Shown in pieces: positions 1-6,110 of a stretch of 10,337 bases of DNA (position 1 is the stretch's first letter; the number at the start of each line of letters is the position of its first letter). The notes below the pieces were generated by a model that worked only from the letters and a program-made list of their open reading frames with translations, was not told the DNA's origin and did no database searches. Origin of the DNA: Spirochaetaceae bacterium (GTDB taxonomy: Bacteria; Spirochaetota; Spirochaetia; SZUA-6; Fen-1364). The stretch lies in contig PMZS01000013.1 of NCBI GenBank assembly GCA_003170115.1, forward strand, positions 1 through 10,337, in the 5' to 3' direction. Made by a program: the position numbers and the translations under genes.

Positions 1-118
1 CGAGGAGGTGCCCGCGGTCGAGAGAATCGTCCGCGAGGTGATGGAGCACGTCACGGAGCAGCCCATTCCGCTCAAGGTGCAGTGCGAATCAGGTGAGAGC
101 TGGGGGGCGTTTCATTGA
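1..118 (+). CDS. polA: DNA polymerase I, C-terminal end (partial)
   Basis: Only the last 38 codons are in the window; the reading frame starts at base 2 and ends at a TGA at 116-118. The visible peptide runs from EEVPAVERIVREVMEHV to a closing ESGESWGAFH. This matches the extreme C-terminus of family A DNA polymerases, where a helix with a VxxxMExA-like pattern is followed by xPLxV and a terminal G-x-x-W-x-x-H/A. Those residues belong to the palm/fingers polymerase domain; the final His lies near the end in E. coli Pol I also. The enzyme fills gaps and replaces RNA primers during replication and repair. The call rests on this short tail alone. Next is coaE, 64 bp downstream on the same strand; a polA-coaE neighbourhood is plausible for housekeeping genes. 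Confidence 0.8.
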   Translation, partial: EEVPAVERIVREVMEHVTEQPIPLKVQCESGESWGAFH

Positions 119-182
119 GGCGCCGACCGCAGGGCGGCTGTTGAGGATGTGCCTGACCGGGACAGACATGGCGGTAAGGTAG

Positions 183-761
183 ATGGTTGTAGGCCTCACG
201 GGACGCTATTGCTCGGGGAAGGGAACCGCGGCCAGAGCGTTTGCCTCCCGGGGGTTCAGGGTCGTTGACGCTGACGATCTCAGCCACAAAGTGCTCGCCG
301 AAAGGGCGGCCCAGGTGATCAAGGAGTTCGGGCCGGGAGCGCGGGCCCCCGACGGCGCGGTGGACAGGCGCGCGCTCGGAAGGATCATCTTTGCCGATCC
401 GGCGGCCCGCACCAGGCTGGAGGCCATCCTCTATCCCGACATCACGGAGAGGATCCGGCGATTCGTCGCGGAGAACGATCGGGACGTTGTGATCAATGCC
501 CCGCTCCTCCAGCGCGCAGGACTCCAGTCCATGTGCGACGCGCTGGTGTTCGTGACGGCCCCGGTCCTTGTCCGGCTCGTCCGGGCGATGAGGCGGGACG
601 GGCTTTCCCTCCGGGATGCCTGGGTCCGTATCAACGCGCAAAAGGACGTGCGCCCTCAATTGAATGATCTCGGTGTCGATACTTATACTGTACGAAACCG
701 GGGGAGCATGCGCTCCCTGGAACGCCGCGTCGAGGGCATCGTCGCGGGCCTGAGAGGATAG
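183..761 (+). CDS. coaE: Dephospho-CoA kinase
   Basis: The 192-residue protein has the normal length for CoaE, which phosphorylates the 3'-hydroxyl of dephospho-CoA with ATP in the last step of coenzyme A synthesis in the cytoplasm. Family landmarks seen are the N-terminal GLTG followed by a P-loop (residues 4-15), the DAD motif at 29-31, VDRRALGRIIFADPAARTRL at 60-79, YP at 84-85 in place of the usual HP, NAPLL at 105-109, and the C-terminal RxxRRDGLSxxxAxxRINAQ pattern before a final N-x-G segment (172-174). The P-loop is unusual: it reads GRYCSGKG, so the Ser/Thr that normally follows the lysine is Gly14, with Thr15 next. This resembles the spirochaete form as I remember it. The ATG at 183 is preceded by AAGG and abuts an in-frame TAG at 180-182, so no longer start exists in frame beyond that stop. 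The next gene begins 7 bp after the stop, suggesting one transcript. Confidence 0.93.
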   Translation: MVVGLTGRYCSGKGTAARAFASRGFRVVDADDLSHKVLAERAAQVIKEFGPGARAPDGAVDRRALGRIIFADPAARTRLEAILYPDITERIRRFVAENDRDVVINAPLLQRAGLQSMCDALVFVTAPVLVRLVRAMRRDGLSLRDAWVRINAQKDVRPQLNDLGVDTYTVRNRGSMRSLERRVEGIVAGLRG

Positions 762-768
762 GACTCGC

Positions 769-1446
769 ATGGAGAAGCAGAAGGTATTCTGGGTCGTGTT
801 GTCGGTGAGCGTCTTTGTCGTGGTGGTTCTCGTGGTAGGAGTACTTTTTCTGCGGCAGCACCCCTCCTCCGCGCCCCTCGCCACGGTGAGCCCCATGAAT
901 GACACTGGCACCCAGGTCTACGAGTACCAGCGCGAAGCACCGCAGACGCCCGCGGGCACGGGGCCGCAGGCCGGCGGGCAGCAGACCATGCACTTCTATA
1001 TCGGGGAAGGTGGGGCGCAGACTCCCTCGGCGCCCTCCGCCGGAACGGTGCCTCCCGTTGCCGCGGCGCCTTCCGCCGGAACGGCACAGCAGCTTTCTGC
1101 CGCGCCCGCCGTCCATCCACAATCAGCGCCGCGCGTAAAGCCGGGCACGACGAAGCCGGTGATCCCGGCGCGCGCACCGAGGAGAACGGCGGATTACTGG
1201 ATCCAGACAGGATCGTACAAGAGCCAGACCAGGGCGGAAGAGCTCGTGGCGCTTCTTGAAAGCAAGGGGCTCGGAAGCCGTGTCTTCTCCTTTGCATCGA
1301 AGGGCGACACTTTCTACCGGGTAAGGGTCGGTCCCTATTCCAACAAGGGAGAGGCGGATAAATTCCTTGGTCTGGTGAAACAGGTGCAAGGCCTGGAGTC
1401 GAGCTACATTTCCATGATCCCCGCGGGGAAAAGCTCCGTCAACTGA
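769..1446 (+). CDS. SPOR-domain membrane protein
   Basis: This 225-residue protein has a short cytoplasmic N-terminus, one strongly hydrophobic segment (about residues 7-28), a long Pro/Ala/Gly/Gln-rich linker (about 29-141) and a C-terminal SPOR domain (about 142-216). The SPOR domain shows the typical WIQTGSYKSQTRAEELVALL opening and a YRVRVGPY strand followed by an alanine/lysine helix. SPOR domains bind peptidoglycan lacking stem peptides, mostly at division sites, so the protein probably sits in the inner membrane with its SPOR domain in the periplasm, in the style of FtsN or DedD. No FtsN-specific essential motif can be recognised, so a cell-division role is inference. The linker contains a 12-residue in-frame duplication beginning APSAGT (about 88-111). 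The gene starts 7 bp after coaE; its stop overlaps the 3' end of the convergent bshA-like gene by 8 bp. Confidence 0.88.
   Translation: MEKQKVFWVVLSVSVFVVVVLVVGVLFLRQHPSSAPLATVSPMNDTGTQVYEYQREAPQTPAGTGPQAGGQQTMHFYIGEGGAQTPSAPSAGTVPPVAAAPSAGTAQQLSAAPAVHPQSAPRVKPGTTKPVIPARAPRRTADYWIQTGSYKSQTRAEELVALLESKGLGSRVFSFASKGDTFYRVRVGPYSNKGEADKFLGLVKQVQGLESSYISMIPAGKSSVN
1029..1084 (+). repeat. Short in-frame direct repeat in the SPOR protein linker
   Basis: Two 20-bp copies (1029-1048 and 1065-1084) differ at a single base and lie 36 bp apart start to start, which is 12 codons. Both encode (A)APSAGT in the low-complexity linker. It looks like a slippage-type expansion of a flexible tether, with no sign of a separate function. 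Confidence 0.8.
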
Positions 1447-2602
1447 GAGATCTGACCACCGCCGGTGCTCCGTTCAGGGTGGGCGCTCCGGCGAGCAGGC
1501 GTTCATAGATTTTCTCATACTTGGGAATGATTGTCCTGAAGTCGAACTTCTCGGCCGCGCGTTTCCGCGCATTCGCCGCATACGTCCCCTCACGGCCACG
1601 ATCCGAGAGAAGCTGCAGGCAGTAGCGGGCCATCGCATCCACGTCTCCCACGGGAGCGAGGAAGCCTGTCACCCCGTGCTCCACGACCTCGGGGAGACCC
1701 CCGACGTCGGTCGCCACCACGGGCACGCCGCTTGCCATCGCCTCCAGGGCAACCAGGCCGAAGCTCTCCGTCTCAGAGGGCAGGAGAAGAACGTCGGCCG
1801 CCGCGAGGAGGGGAACGACGTCGTCCACGACACCGACGTACCGTACAAACCCGGCGAGTCCGAGCTGCTCGACCAGTTCGCGCGTGCGGCCGTATTCCGG
1901 ACCGTCACCGACGAGGACAAGCCGCGCATCCATGCTCTCCCGGACCCGGGCGAAAATCCTCACTACGTCGTCCGTTCGTTTCAGAGGACGGAAGTTCGAA
2001 ATGTGCATGAGCGTCACCTGCCGATCCGAGGTCTTTTCCGGGATGCAGTCCGGCATGCGCATGTCGTGGCGGTCGGGATCGATGAAATTGTGGACGACCT
2101 CGATCTCCTTTTTCACGGGCATCTGGCGGTACGTCTCGTCGCGGAGGTAGCGGGAGACCGCGGTGACCGCGTCCGACTGCTCGATGGACCACTGGGTGAC
2201 CGGCTTGAACGACGGGCTGGAGCCCACCAGGGTGATGTCGGTGCCGTGGAGCGTCGTGACGACCTTCAGGGCCAACTCGGGTGCGACCTGGCGCGCCATG
2301 ATGGCCGCGGCGGCGAACGGGATGGCGTAATGCACGTGCATGATCTGCAGCTTGTGCGTGCGGGCCACCTCCACCATCTTCGCCGTGAGGGTGAGGCTGT
2401 GGGGGAACTGCTTCAGCAACGCGTGGCTTTCCTGGTCCACCTCGTGGTAGCACACCCGCGGCGGCAGCTCGCCGAGCCGCAGGGGATTGGCGTAGCTGAT
2501 AAACGCGACGGAATGGCCTCGCTCGGCGAGGTGCTTGCCCAGCTCGGTGGCCACGACGCCGCTGCCGCCCGCGGTAGGGTAACAGCAGATGCCGATGCGC
2601 AT
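1439..2602 (-). CDS. bshA: BshA-type glycosyltransferase (N-acetyl-glucosaminyl L-malate synthase)
   Basis: This family 4, GT-B fold glycosyltransferase (387 residues from the chosen start) carries the signature stretches of BshA, which joins GlcNAc from UDP-GlcNAc to L-malate in the first step of bacillithiol synthesis. Seen are MRIGICCYPTAGGSG (1-15), VVATELG (16-22), HVHYAIP (89-95), TLHGTDIT (117-124), EQSDAVTAVS (141-150), HNFID (171-175), NFRPLKR (203-209), GDGPE (232-236) and the EX7E region SETESFGLVALEAMASGVPVV (276-296). The ATG at 2602 is chosen because family members begin with M-[KR]-[IL]-G-I. A GTG at 2650 in the same frame would add 16 unconserved residues, but it overlaps the cysE stop (GTGA), so a coupled upstream start is possible. 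The gene lies directly downstream of a serine acetyltransferase gene, fitting a low-molecular-weight thiol role. bshB and bshC are not in the window. A PimB-like or other family 4 activity is less likely given the HVHYAIP and HGTDIT motifs. Confidence 0.85.
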   Translation of the reverse strand: MRIGICCYPTAGGSGVVATELGKHLAERGHSVAFISYANPLRLGELPPRVCYHEVDQESHALLKQFPHSLTLTAKMVEVARTHKLQIMHVHYAIPFAAAAIMARQVAPELALKVVTTLHGTDITLVGSSPSFKPVTQWSIEQSDAVTAVSRYLRDETYRQMPVKKEIEVVHNFIDPDRHDMRMPDCIPEKTSDRQVTLMHISNFRPLKRTDDVVRIFARVRESMDARLVLVGDGPEYGRTRELVEQLGLAGFVRYVGVVDDVVPLLAAADVLLLPSETESFGLVALEAMASGVPVVATDVGGLPEVVEHGVTGFLAPVGDVDAMARYCLQLLSDRGREGTYAANARKRAAEKFDFRTIIPKYEKIYERLLAGAPTLNGAPAVVRSLS

Positions 2603-2646
2603 GTGCCGTTCCGAGGCCGGTTGGGCATGGTGAGAGCCCGACGCGA

Positions 2647-3594
2647 TCACAGTCCCCCGTCCCAGGCCTCGGGGTCGTCGGCCCTGGCCTGCCGGACCTG
2701 GCTGGGGTAATGGTAGATCCTGCTGTTCGGGGGAACGCTTTCGGTGAGCCAGACATTCCCTCCAATGATGGAGCCGCGGCCCACGACTGTCCTGCCTCCG
2801 AGGATGGTCGCTCCCGCGTAAATTGTTACCTCGTCCTCTATCGTGGGGTGTCTCTTCTTGTTCGCCAGCTCCTTTTGCACGCTGAGCGCCCCGAGCGTGA
2901 CTCCCTGGTACAGCTTCACGTTGTCACCGATGAGCGCCGTCTCCCCGACGACGACCCCGGTCCCGTGATCAATGAAGAAGGAATCGCCGATGACGGCACC
3001 GGGGTGGATGTCGATACCGGTGACGCCGTGAATGTACTCGCTCATCATCCGGGGAATCATTGCCACGTCCCGGATCCACAGCTCGTGGGCGATGCGGTGA
3101 ATCAGGATGGCCTCCACGCCGGGGTAGGAGAGGATCACTTCCTCCTGCGACCGCGCGGCCGGGTCTCCCCGGAAAGCCGCAAGGACGTCCCGGTTGACCT
3201 TGCGGCGGATTTCCGGGATGCCTTCCAGGAGGGCGCGGACTATCTCCTCCGCCTCTCCTCTGCAGTCTTCGTGCCGCTGGCAGTCCTTGCGCACGCGGCA
3301 GGCGTACTGGATGCTCTTTTCCACTTCCGGCACGAGCAACCGGCTCACGCTCACAACTCTTTCTCCGATTGTGTACCGCATGCCTTCCAGGGCGAGGGCT
3401 TCCTCCGCCTCGAACCCGGGGAAGATCAGTGACTCCAGCTCGGAGATGATCCGCTCCACGCTCTGCCGCGAGGGAAGGTTGGCGCCCTCGATGTGGTTGA
3501 TCCCACCGAGCTCGCGGTAGGAGCCGAGAATGCTTTCCACGACATCGTCAAGAGAGTTTTCGCGCGGATCGAGTGCCGGCTGGCTCATTACCAT
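2647..3594 (-). CDS. cysE: Serine O-acetyltransferase
   Basis: This enzyme transfers acetyl from acetyl-CoA to L-serine, giving O-acetylserine for cysteine synthesis. The 315-residue protein has an alpha-helical N-terminal part (about 1-150) and a left-handed beta-helix of hexapeptide repeats (about 190-290). Family residues include GDPAA (143-147), YPGVEAILIHRIAHELW (157-173), TGIDIHPGA (192-200), FFIDHGTGVVVGET (206-219) and LYQGVTLGALS (228-238). Asp144, His197 and His210 sit where the acetyltransferase catalytic residues are expected. It is the long form, with LIFPGF at 56-61 and a Cys cluster (C99, C105, C111) in the helical part. The ATG at 3594 is preceded by AGGA at a 9-nt spacing, whereas ATGs at 3618 and 3588 have no good ribosome site. 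A TTGACA lies upstream. The stop overlaps a possible GTG start of bshA, and the pair reads as one operon. The protein ends in GGL, loosely like the hydrophobic CysE tails that dock into CysK. Confidence 0.9.
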   Translation of the reverse strand: MVMSQPALDPRENSLDDVVESILGSYRELGGINHIEGANLPSRQSVERIISELESLIFPGFEAEEALALEGMRYTIGERVVSVSRLLVPEVEKSIQYACRVRKDCQRHEDCRGEAEEIVRALLEGIPEIRRKVNRDVLAAFRGDPAARSQEEVILSYPGVEAILIHRIAHELWIRDVAMIPRMMSEYIHGVTGIDIHPGAVIGDSFFIDHGTGVVVGETALIGDNVKLYQGVTLGALSVQKELANKKRHPTIEDEVTIYAGATILGGRTVVGRGSIIGGNVWLTESVPPNSRIYHYPSQVRQARADDPEAWDGGL

Positions 3595-3596
3595 GA

Positions 3597-3625
3597 AAAG
3601 TGGTCCTGTCCGGAGCATTTGTCAA
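3597..3625 (-). promoter_or_regulatory. Possible promoter for cysE-bshA
   Basis: On the minus strand a perfect TTGACA (3625-3620) is followed after 17 bp by CACTTT (3602-3597), a weak -10. Transcription would begin close to 3590, essentially at the ATG codons at 3594/3588, which conflicts with use of the AGGA ribosome site. The -35 match is good; the -10 match is poor. Confidence 0.25.
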
Positions 3626-3626
3626 G

Positions 3627-3699
3627 GCGGCCACGTACCCGTGGCATTTGCGGCCACGTACCCGTGGCATTTGCGGCCACGTACCCGTGGCATTTGCGG
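3627..3699. repeat. Three perfect 23-bp tandem repeats, each with a hairpin
   Basis: Units lie at 3627-3649, 3650-3672 and 3673-3695, identical base for base, followed by a partial fourth unit (GCGG, 3696-3699). Each contains GCCACGTACCCGTGGC, a 6-bp stem (GCCACG/CGTGGC) around the loop TACC, then ATTT. The array fills most of the 128-bp region between the divergently transcribed cysE-bshA and divergent-PAP2/CapA genes. It could be a cluster of protein-binding sites, a set of RNA hairpins in a leader, or a dispersed genomic repeat. The sequence does not decide between these. Confidence 0.95.
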
Positions 3700-3710
3700 T
3701 CGCAGTTGAA

Positions 3711-3716
3711 TACAAT
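3711..3716 (+). promoter_or_regulatory. Possible -10 element close to the divergent-PAP2 start codon
   Basis: TACAAT matches the sigma-70 -10 consensus at five of six positions and ends 6 nt before the ATG at 3723, so transcription would begin at or next to the start codon (a leaderless message). There is no Shine-Dalgarno sequence in front of that ATG, which agrees. The -35 position at a 17-bp spacing holds TGGCAT, a weak match that lies inside the third repeat unit. Confidence 0.35.
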
Positions 3717-3722
3717 CCGCGC

Positions 3723-4163
3723 ATGCTGTCGAAGCTGCCTCTCAGTCTCTTGACCGCCCTCGCCGTCCCGCTCATCTGCCAGGCCTTCAAGGTCTTCTTC
3801 TATTCGCTGCGGGAGAAGAGGCTGGCCCTCTCATGGTTCGTCTCTGCCGGGGGCATGCCCAGCGCCCACTCAGCTTTTGTCACCGCCCTCAGCGTCTCCG
3901 TCGGGCTCTGCAACGGCTTTGGTTCCGGGATCTTCGCGGTGGCATGCGTTTTCTCGGTGATCACCATTTATGATGCGCTGCGTCTCCGGGGCGCGGTGGA
4001 GCATCACGCCCGGATACTCACATTGCTCGCGGAGATTCACCCCGATGTGCCCACAGGCCCCATCAACACGCGGCTCGGCCACACGCTCCCGGAGATAGTC
4101 GCGGGGATCGTGACCGGCGGCGGGCTTTCGGCCCTCGCCTGGTGGGTGCTCCGTCAGGCGTAG
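3723..4163 (+). CDS. Divergent PAP2 family (DUF212) membrane protein
   Basis: A 146-residue protein with several hydrophobic segments (about 5-22, 36-62, 66-86 and 123-143). It shows the divergent-PAP2 signature: Q20-x-x-K23, W38-F39-x-x-x-GGMPSAHSAFVTAL (43-56), a FAVACVFSVITIYDALRLRG stretch (71-90), and LGHTLPEIVAGIVTGG (118-133). The GGMPSAHSA segment corresponds to the phosphatase SxxxH motif of PAP2 enzymes. The activity of this short subfamily (YuiD-like) is not established to my knowledge, so a lipid-phosphate phosphatase role is only inferred. The ATG at 3723 fits family starts; an in-frame upstream extension to 3600 would read through the tandem repeats and is not family-like. A CapA-like gene follows within 38 bp or overlaps, so the two are probably cotranscribed. 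Confidence 0.85.
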   Translation: MLSKLPLSLLTALAVPLICQAFKVFFYSLREKRLALSWFVSAGGMPSAHSAFVTALSVSVGLCNGFGSGIFAVACVFSVITIYDALRLRGAVEHHARILTLLAEIHPDVPTGPINTRLGHTLPEIVAGIVTGGGLSALAWWVLRQA

Positions 4164-4201
4164 ACGTCGTGGCCGAGCTCCTGGAGGGAACGCGTGGGAA
4201 G

Positions 4202-5338
4202 GTGGTGCGAGCAACGCTTGGACTCCTCGTCCTTCTCTCCGCCGCCCCGGGCATGGCGCGCGTGGAAGCGCAGGCGCCGCGCGAGTTGCGACTCACTTTT
4301 GTCGGCGACATCATGGGCCACGACGTGAACTACGGCACGGAGGACTTCCACGACATCTACCGCGGTGTCAGGGACGTGTTCCTGGCCGATGACCTCACCT
4401 TTGCAAACCTGGAGCTCCCCCTCGATGCGTCACGTCCCCCTGCCGGCTATCCCTCTTTCAACGGGACTCCCGCCTACCTCGCGGCGGCCGTGGACTCCGG
4501 CGTCGATCTTTTCTCCCTGGCGAACAACCACGCCTTCGATGGAGGCGAGGAGGGGATCTTCCAGACCATCCGCGCCCTGGAAAACGCCCGGGTGAGGAGC
4601 GCGCGTCCATTCGCATACTCGGGGACCCGGGGCAACCCGCATCGGCCTTTCCATGCCGAGACCCTGGTCGTGAAAGGCGTGCGGATCGGCTTCATGGCGG
4701 TGACCCAGTTTCTCAACGAGCCTGACCAGGGACGCTACGTGGACGTGGTGGACTATTCGAGTCCCGCCCAGGTGGAGGACTTTCTCGCGCGGGTTCGCAG
4801 CATATCGCCCCTGTACGACCTGTTCATCGTCTCCTACCATGGCGACCGCGAGTACGTTCAGGAGCCTTCTCCCCTGAAACGCGCCTTCTTCCGTCAGCTT
4901 CTGGACGCCGGGGCCCATATCGTCGTCGGCCACCATCCCCATGTCGTGCAGGGCTACGAGCTGGTGCAGCTGAAGGGCGCGCAGAGGCTCGCCCTGTACT
5001 CCGTGGGGAACTTCATCTCGGGAATGACCTGGGGACTGGGCCCTGCCGAGATGCAGGGAACGATCGCGGCGACCGGAGAGTCGTACATGCTCGCTGTCGA
5101 CGTGCGCTGCGGCGAGGGCGGCTGTTCGGTGATGCAGCCCGAGGCGATCCCCATTGCGAACTACATGAACGAGCGCTCCCAGATGGTCGTCGCGCGCATG
5201 AGCGACCTCATAGACGGCACGCTGAAGCTGTCACCCGCGTGGCGGGCGTACTACGCGCGGCGCCTCGACCTGATGCGCGCCTTTCTCGACCGCTGGGCGC
5301 CTGCTACCGGCTCCGCGCGATCCGTGTCTGCTCCGTGA
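4202..5338 (+). CDS. CapA-family secreted protein (metallophosphatase fold)
   Basis: From a GTG start at 4202 the protein has 378 residues: a hydrophobic signal segment (about 4-19, ending near ARVEAQA), then a CapA/PgsA domain. Motifs seen are LTFVGDIMGH (31-40), FANLELPL (67-74), FSLANNHAFDGG (104-115), FIVSYHGDREY (208-218), HIVVGHHPHVVQGYE (239-253) and LYSVGNFISG (265-274). Asp36, Asn109, His110, His213 and the His cluster at 244-247 are candidate metal ligands of the calcineurin-like fold. CapA proteins are linked to poly-gamma-glutamate capsule synthesis, but the family is broad and no pgsB/pgsC-type gene is nearby, so the substrate is unknown. Start choice is uncertain: GTG at 4142 overlaps the preceding gene, GTG at 4169 is also possible, and 4202 or 4205 have GGAGGG (4183-4188) upstream, though at a long spacing. 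The 3' end overlaps the convergent lipoprotein gene by 35 bp. Confidence 0.85.
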   Translation: MVRATLGLLVLLSAAPGMARVEAQAPRELRLTFVGDIMGHDVNYGTEDFHDIYRGVRDVFLADDLTFANLELPLDASRPPAGYPSFNGTPAYLAAAVDSGVDLFSLANNHAFDGGEEGIFQTIRALENARVRSARPFAYSGTRGNPHRPFHAETLVVKGVRIGFMAVTQFLNEPDQGRYVDVVDYSSPAQVEDFLARVRSISPLYDLFIVSYHGDREYVQEPSPLKRAFFRQLLDAGAHIVVGHHPHVVQGYELVQLKGAQRLALYSVGNFISGMTWGLGPAEMQGTIAATGESYMLAVDVRCGEGGCSVMQPEAIPIANYMNERSQMVVARMSDLIDGTLKLSPAWRAYYARRLDLMRAFLDRWAPATGSARSVSAP

Positions 5339-5903
5339 TTGTTTCTTCACTGGACGAGAGCTGGTCCTTTGCCGCCATGAGGCGCGCCTTCGCCGCCGCG
5401 AAAGCGCCGGAGGCGATGTCCTTGCGCGCGTCGTCCACCGCCGTGCGCGCCTGGTCGGGCACGATCTGGAGGGGCATGATGATGTCGAGCCTGATCCGCG
5501 GCACACGCCTCGCCGCCCATACCTTCGACTCGAAGCCCGGGATTGCCGCGGTGATCTCCTCCACGAGTCCGGCCGCGTCGCTGGCCACCTGCTGCTTGGC
5601 GGCGGCCGCCGCGGTACCAGCCCGGGCCGCGAGGTCCGCCGTCTCCCGCGCCAGCGCGGCCACGGAGTCGTAGTTGCGGGACAGGGCAGAGCGCCTGGCC
5701 TGGAGCGCGATCTCGGCGTCCAGCGCGTTCATCTCTTCCTGGGCGCTGCGCAGCGCATCCGGGGCATACGTGACGACGTCGGAGTTGCGCGATGCGGCGC
5801 CAAGCGCCGCGCGCGCGGCGTCAATATCCACCTGCGGCGGCTGAGCGCATGCGGCGAGAACGGACAGGAGCGCGACAGCGGCGAACGCACGGGCAATTCT
5901 CAT
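5304..5903 (-). CDS. DUF4398-like helical lipoprotein
   Basis: A 199-residue protein with a lipoprotein signal: Arg at 3 and 6, a hydrophobic stretch (7-17) and the lipobox LAAC with the lipidated Cys at 19. The mature part is almost wholly alpha-helical and rich in Ala, Asp, Glu and Arg. The segment DIDAARAALGAASRNSDVV (26-44) followed by YAPDALRSAQEEM (46-58) resembles DUF4398, whose members are envelope lipoproteins of unknown function. A second, similar helical stretch with D-x-A-R-x-D-I-A-S-G-A-F-x-A-A-K-A-R-L (157-175) suggests a repeated helical-hairpin plan. The ATG at 5903 is chosen because it places the signal peptide at the N-terminus; AAGGA lies 12 nt upstream. The same frame stays open far upstream only as antisense of the neighbouring genes. 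It is divergent from the PEGA/TPR pair, and its end overlaps the CapA-like gene. Confidence 0.85.
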   Translation of the reverse strand: MRIARAFAAVALLSVLAACAQPPQVDIDAARAALGAASRNSDVVTYAPDALRSAQEEMNALDAEIALQARRSALSRNYDSVAALARETADLAARAGTAAAAAKQQVASDAAGLVEEITAAIPGFESKVWAARRVPRIRLDIIMPLQIVPDQARTAVDDARKDIASGAFAAAKARLMAAKDQLSSSEETITEQTRIARSR

Positions 5904-5988
5904 GGCTTCAGGGTTTCCTTTCGGGCACACGGTCGGCGTTTTCGGCTCACTCGCACGCGGCACGAGGATTTTCAACAAATGCCTGCGA

Positions 5989-6017
5989 AGGAGACCCGAT
6001 TTTTTGCCGCATGTCAA
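5989..6017 (-). promoter_or_regulatory. Possible promoter for the lipoprotein gene
   Basis: On the minus strand TTGACA (6017-6012) is followed, after a 17-bp spacer containing six consecutive A residues, by TCTCCT (5994-5989). The -35 is perfect and the -10 is weak (three of six). It would give a leader of about 80 nt before the ATG at 5903. Confidence 0.3.
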
Positions 6018-6058
6018 GGCAACCTGCTTTCCGGCGGGCGCGTACGGGCAATCGAGCA

Positions 6059-6087
6059 TTGAAAAGTGGTGTGGGCCGGTGTACCTT
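6059..6087 (+). promoter_or_regulatory. Possible promoter for the PEGA/TPR pair
   Basis: TTGAAA (6059-6064) and TACCTT (6082-6087) are separated by 17 bp, within the 207-bp intergenic region and about 24 nt before the start codon. The -35 is good and the -10 is weak, so this is only a candidate. Nothing else is recognisable between 5904 and 6110 apart from the oppositely directed promoter candidate. Confidence 0.25.
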
Positions 6088-6100
6088 CTGCGGCGAATGA

Positions 6101-6106
6101 GGAGGG
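6101..6106 (+). promoter_or_regulatory. Strong ribosome binding site that fixes the PEGA protein start
   Basis: GGAGGG, part of the longer TGAGGAGGG, ends 4 nt before the ATG at 6111. It favours 6111 over an upstream ATG at 6066, which has no ribosome site and would put 15 polar residues before the signal peptide, and over an ATG at 6123. Confidence 0.75.
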
Positions 6107-6110
6107 TGGC

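Noticed and set aside
147..182. An 11-codon frame (ATG at 147) ending at the TAG directly before coaE
   Set aside because: It could look like a leader peptide, but it is very short, has no spaced ribosome site and encodes nothing suggestive of attenuation.
1676..2710. A 344-codon plus-strand frame opposite bshA
   Set aside because: It is in antisense codon register with bshA and has an Arg/His/Asp-rich composition typical of antisense frames. The minus strand carries clear glycosyltransferase motifs.
3627..3699. The tandem repeat as a CRISPR array
   Set aside because: The units are only 23 bp and directly adjacent, with no unique spacers between them and no cas genes in the window.
3600..3722. 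N-terminal extension of the divergent-PAP2 protein from ATG 3600
   Set aside because: The extension would be translated from the tandem repeats, lacks family similarity and has no ribosome site. The family-like N-terminus begins at 3723.
6004..6022. Small inverted repeat TTGCC/GGCAA next to a T-run
   Set aside because: The T-run precedes the stem on the plus strand and is an A-run on the minus strand, so it cannot be an intrinsic terminator. It overlaps the candidate -35 of the lipoprotein gene.
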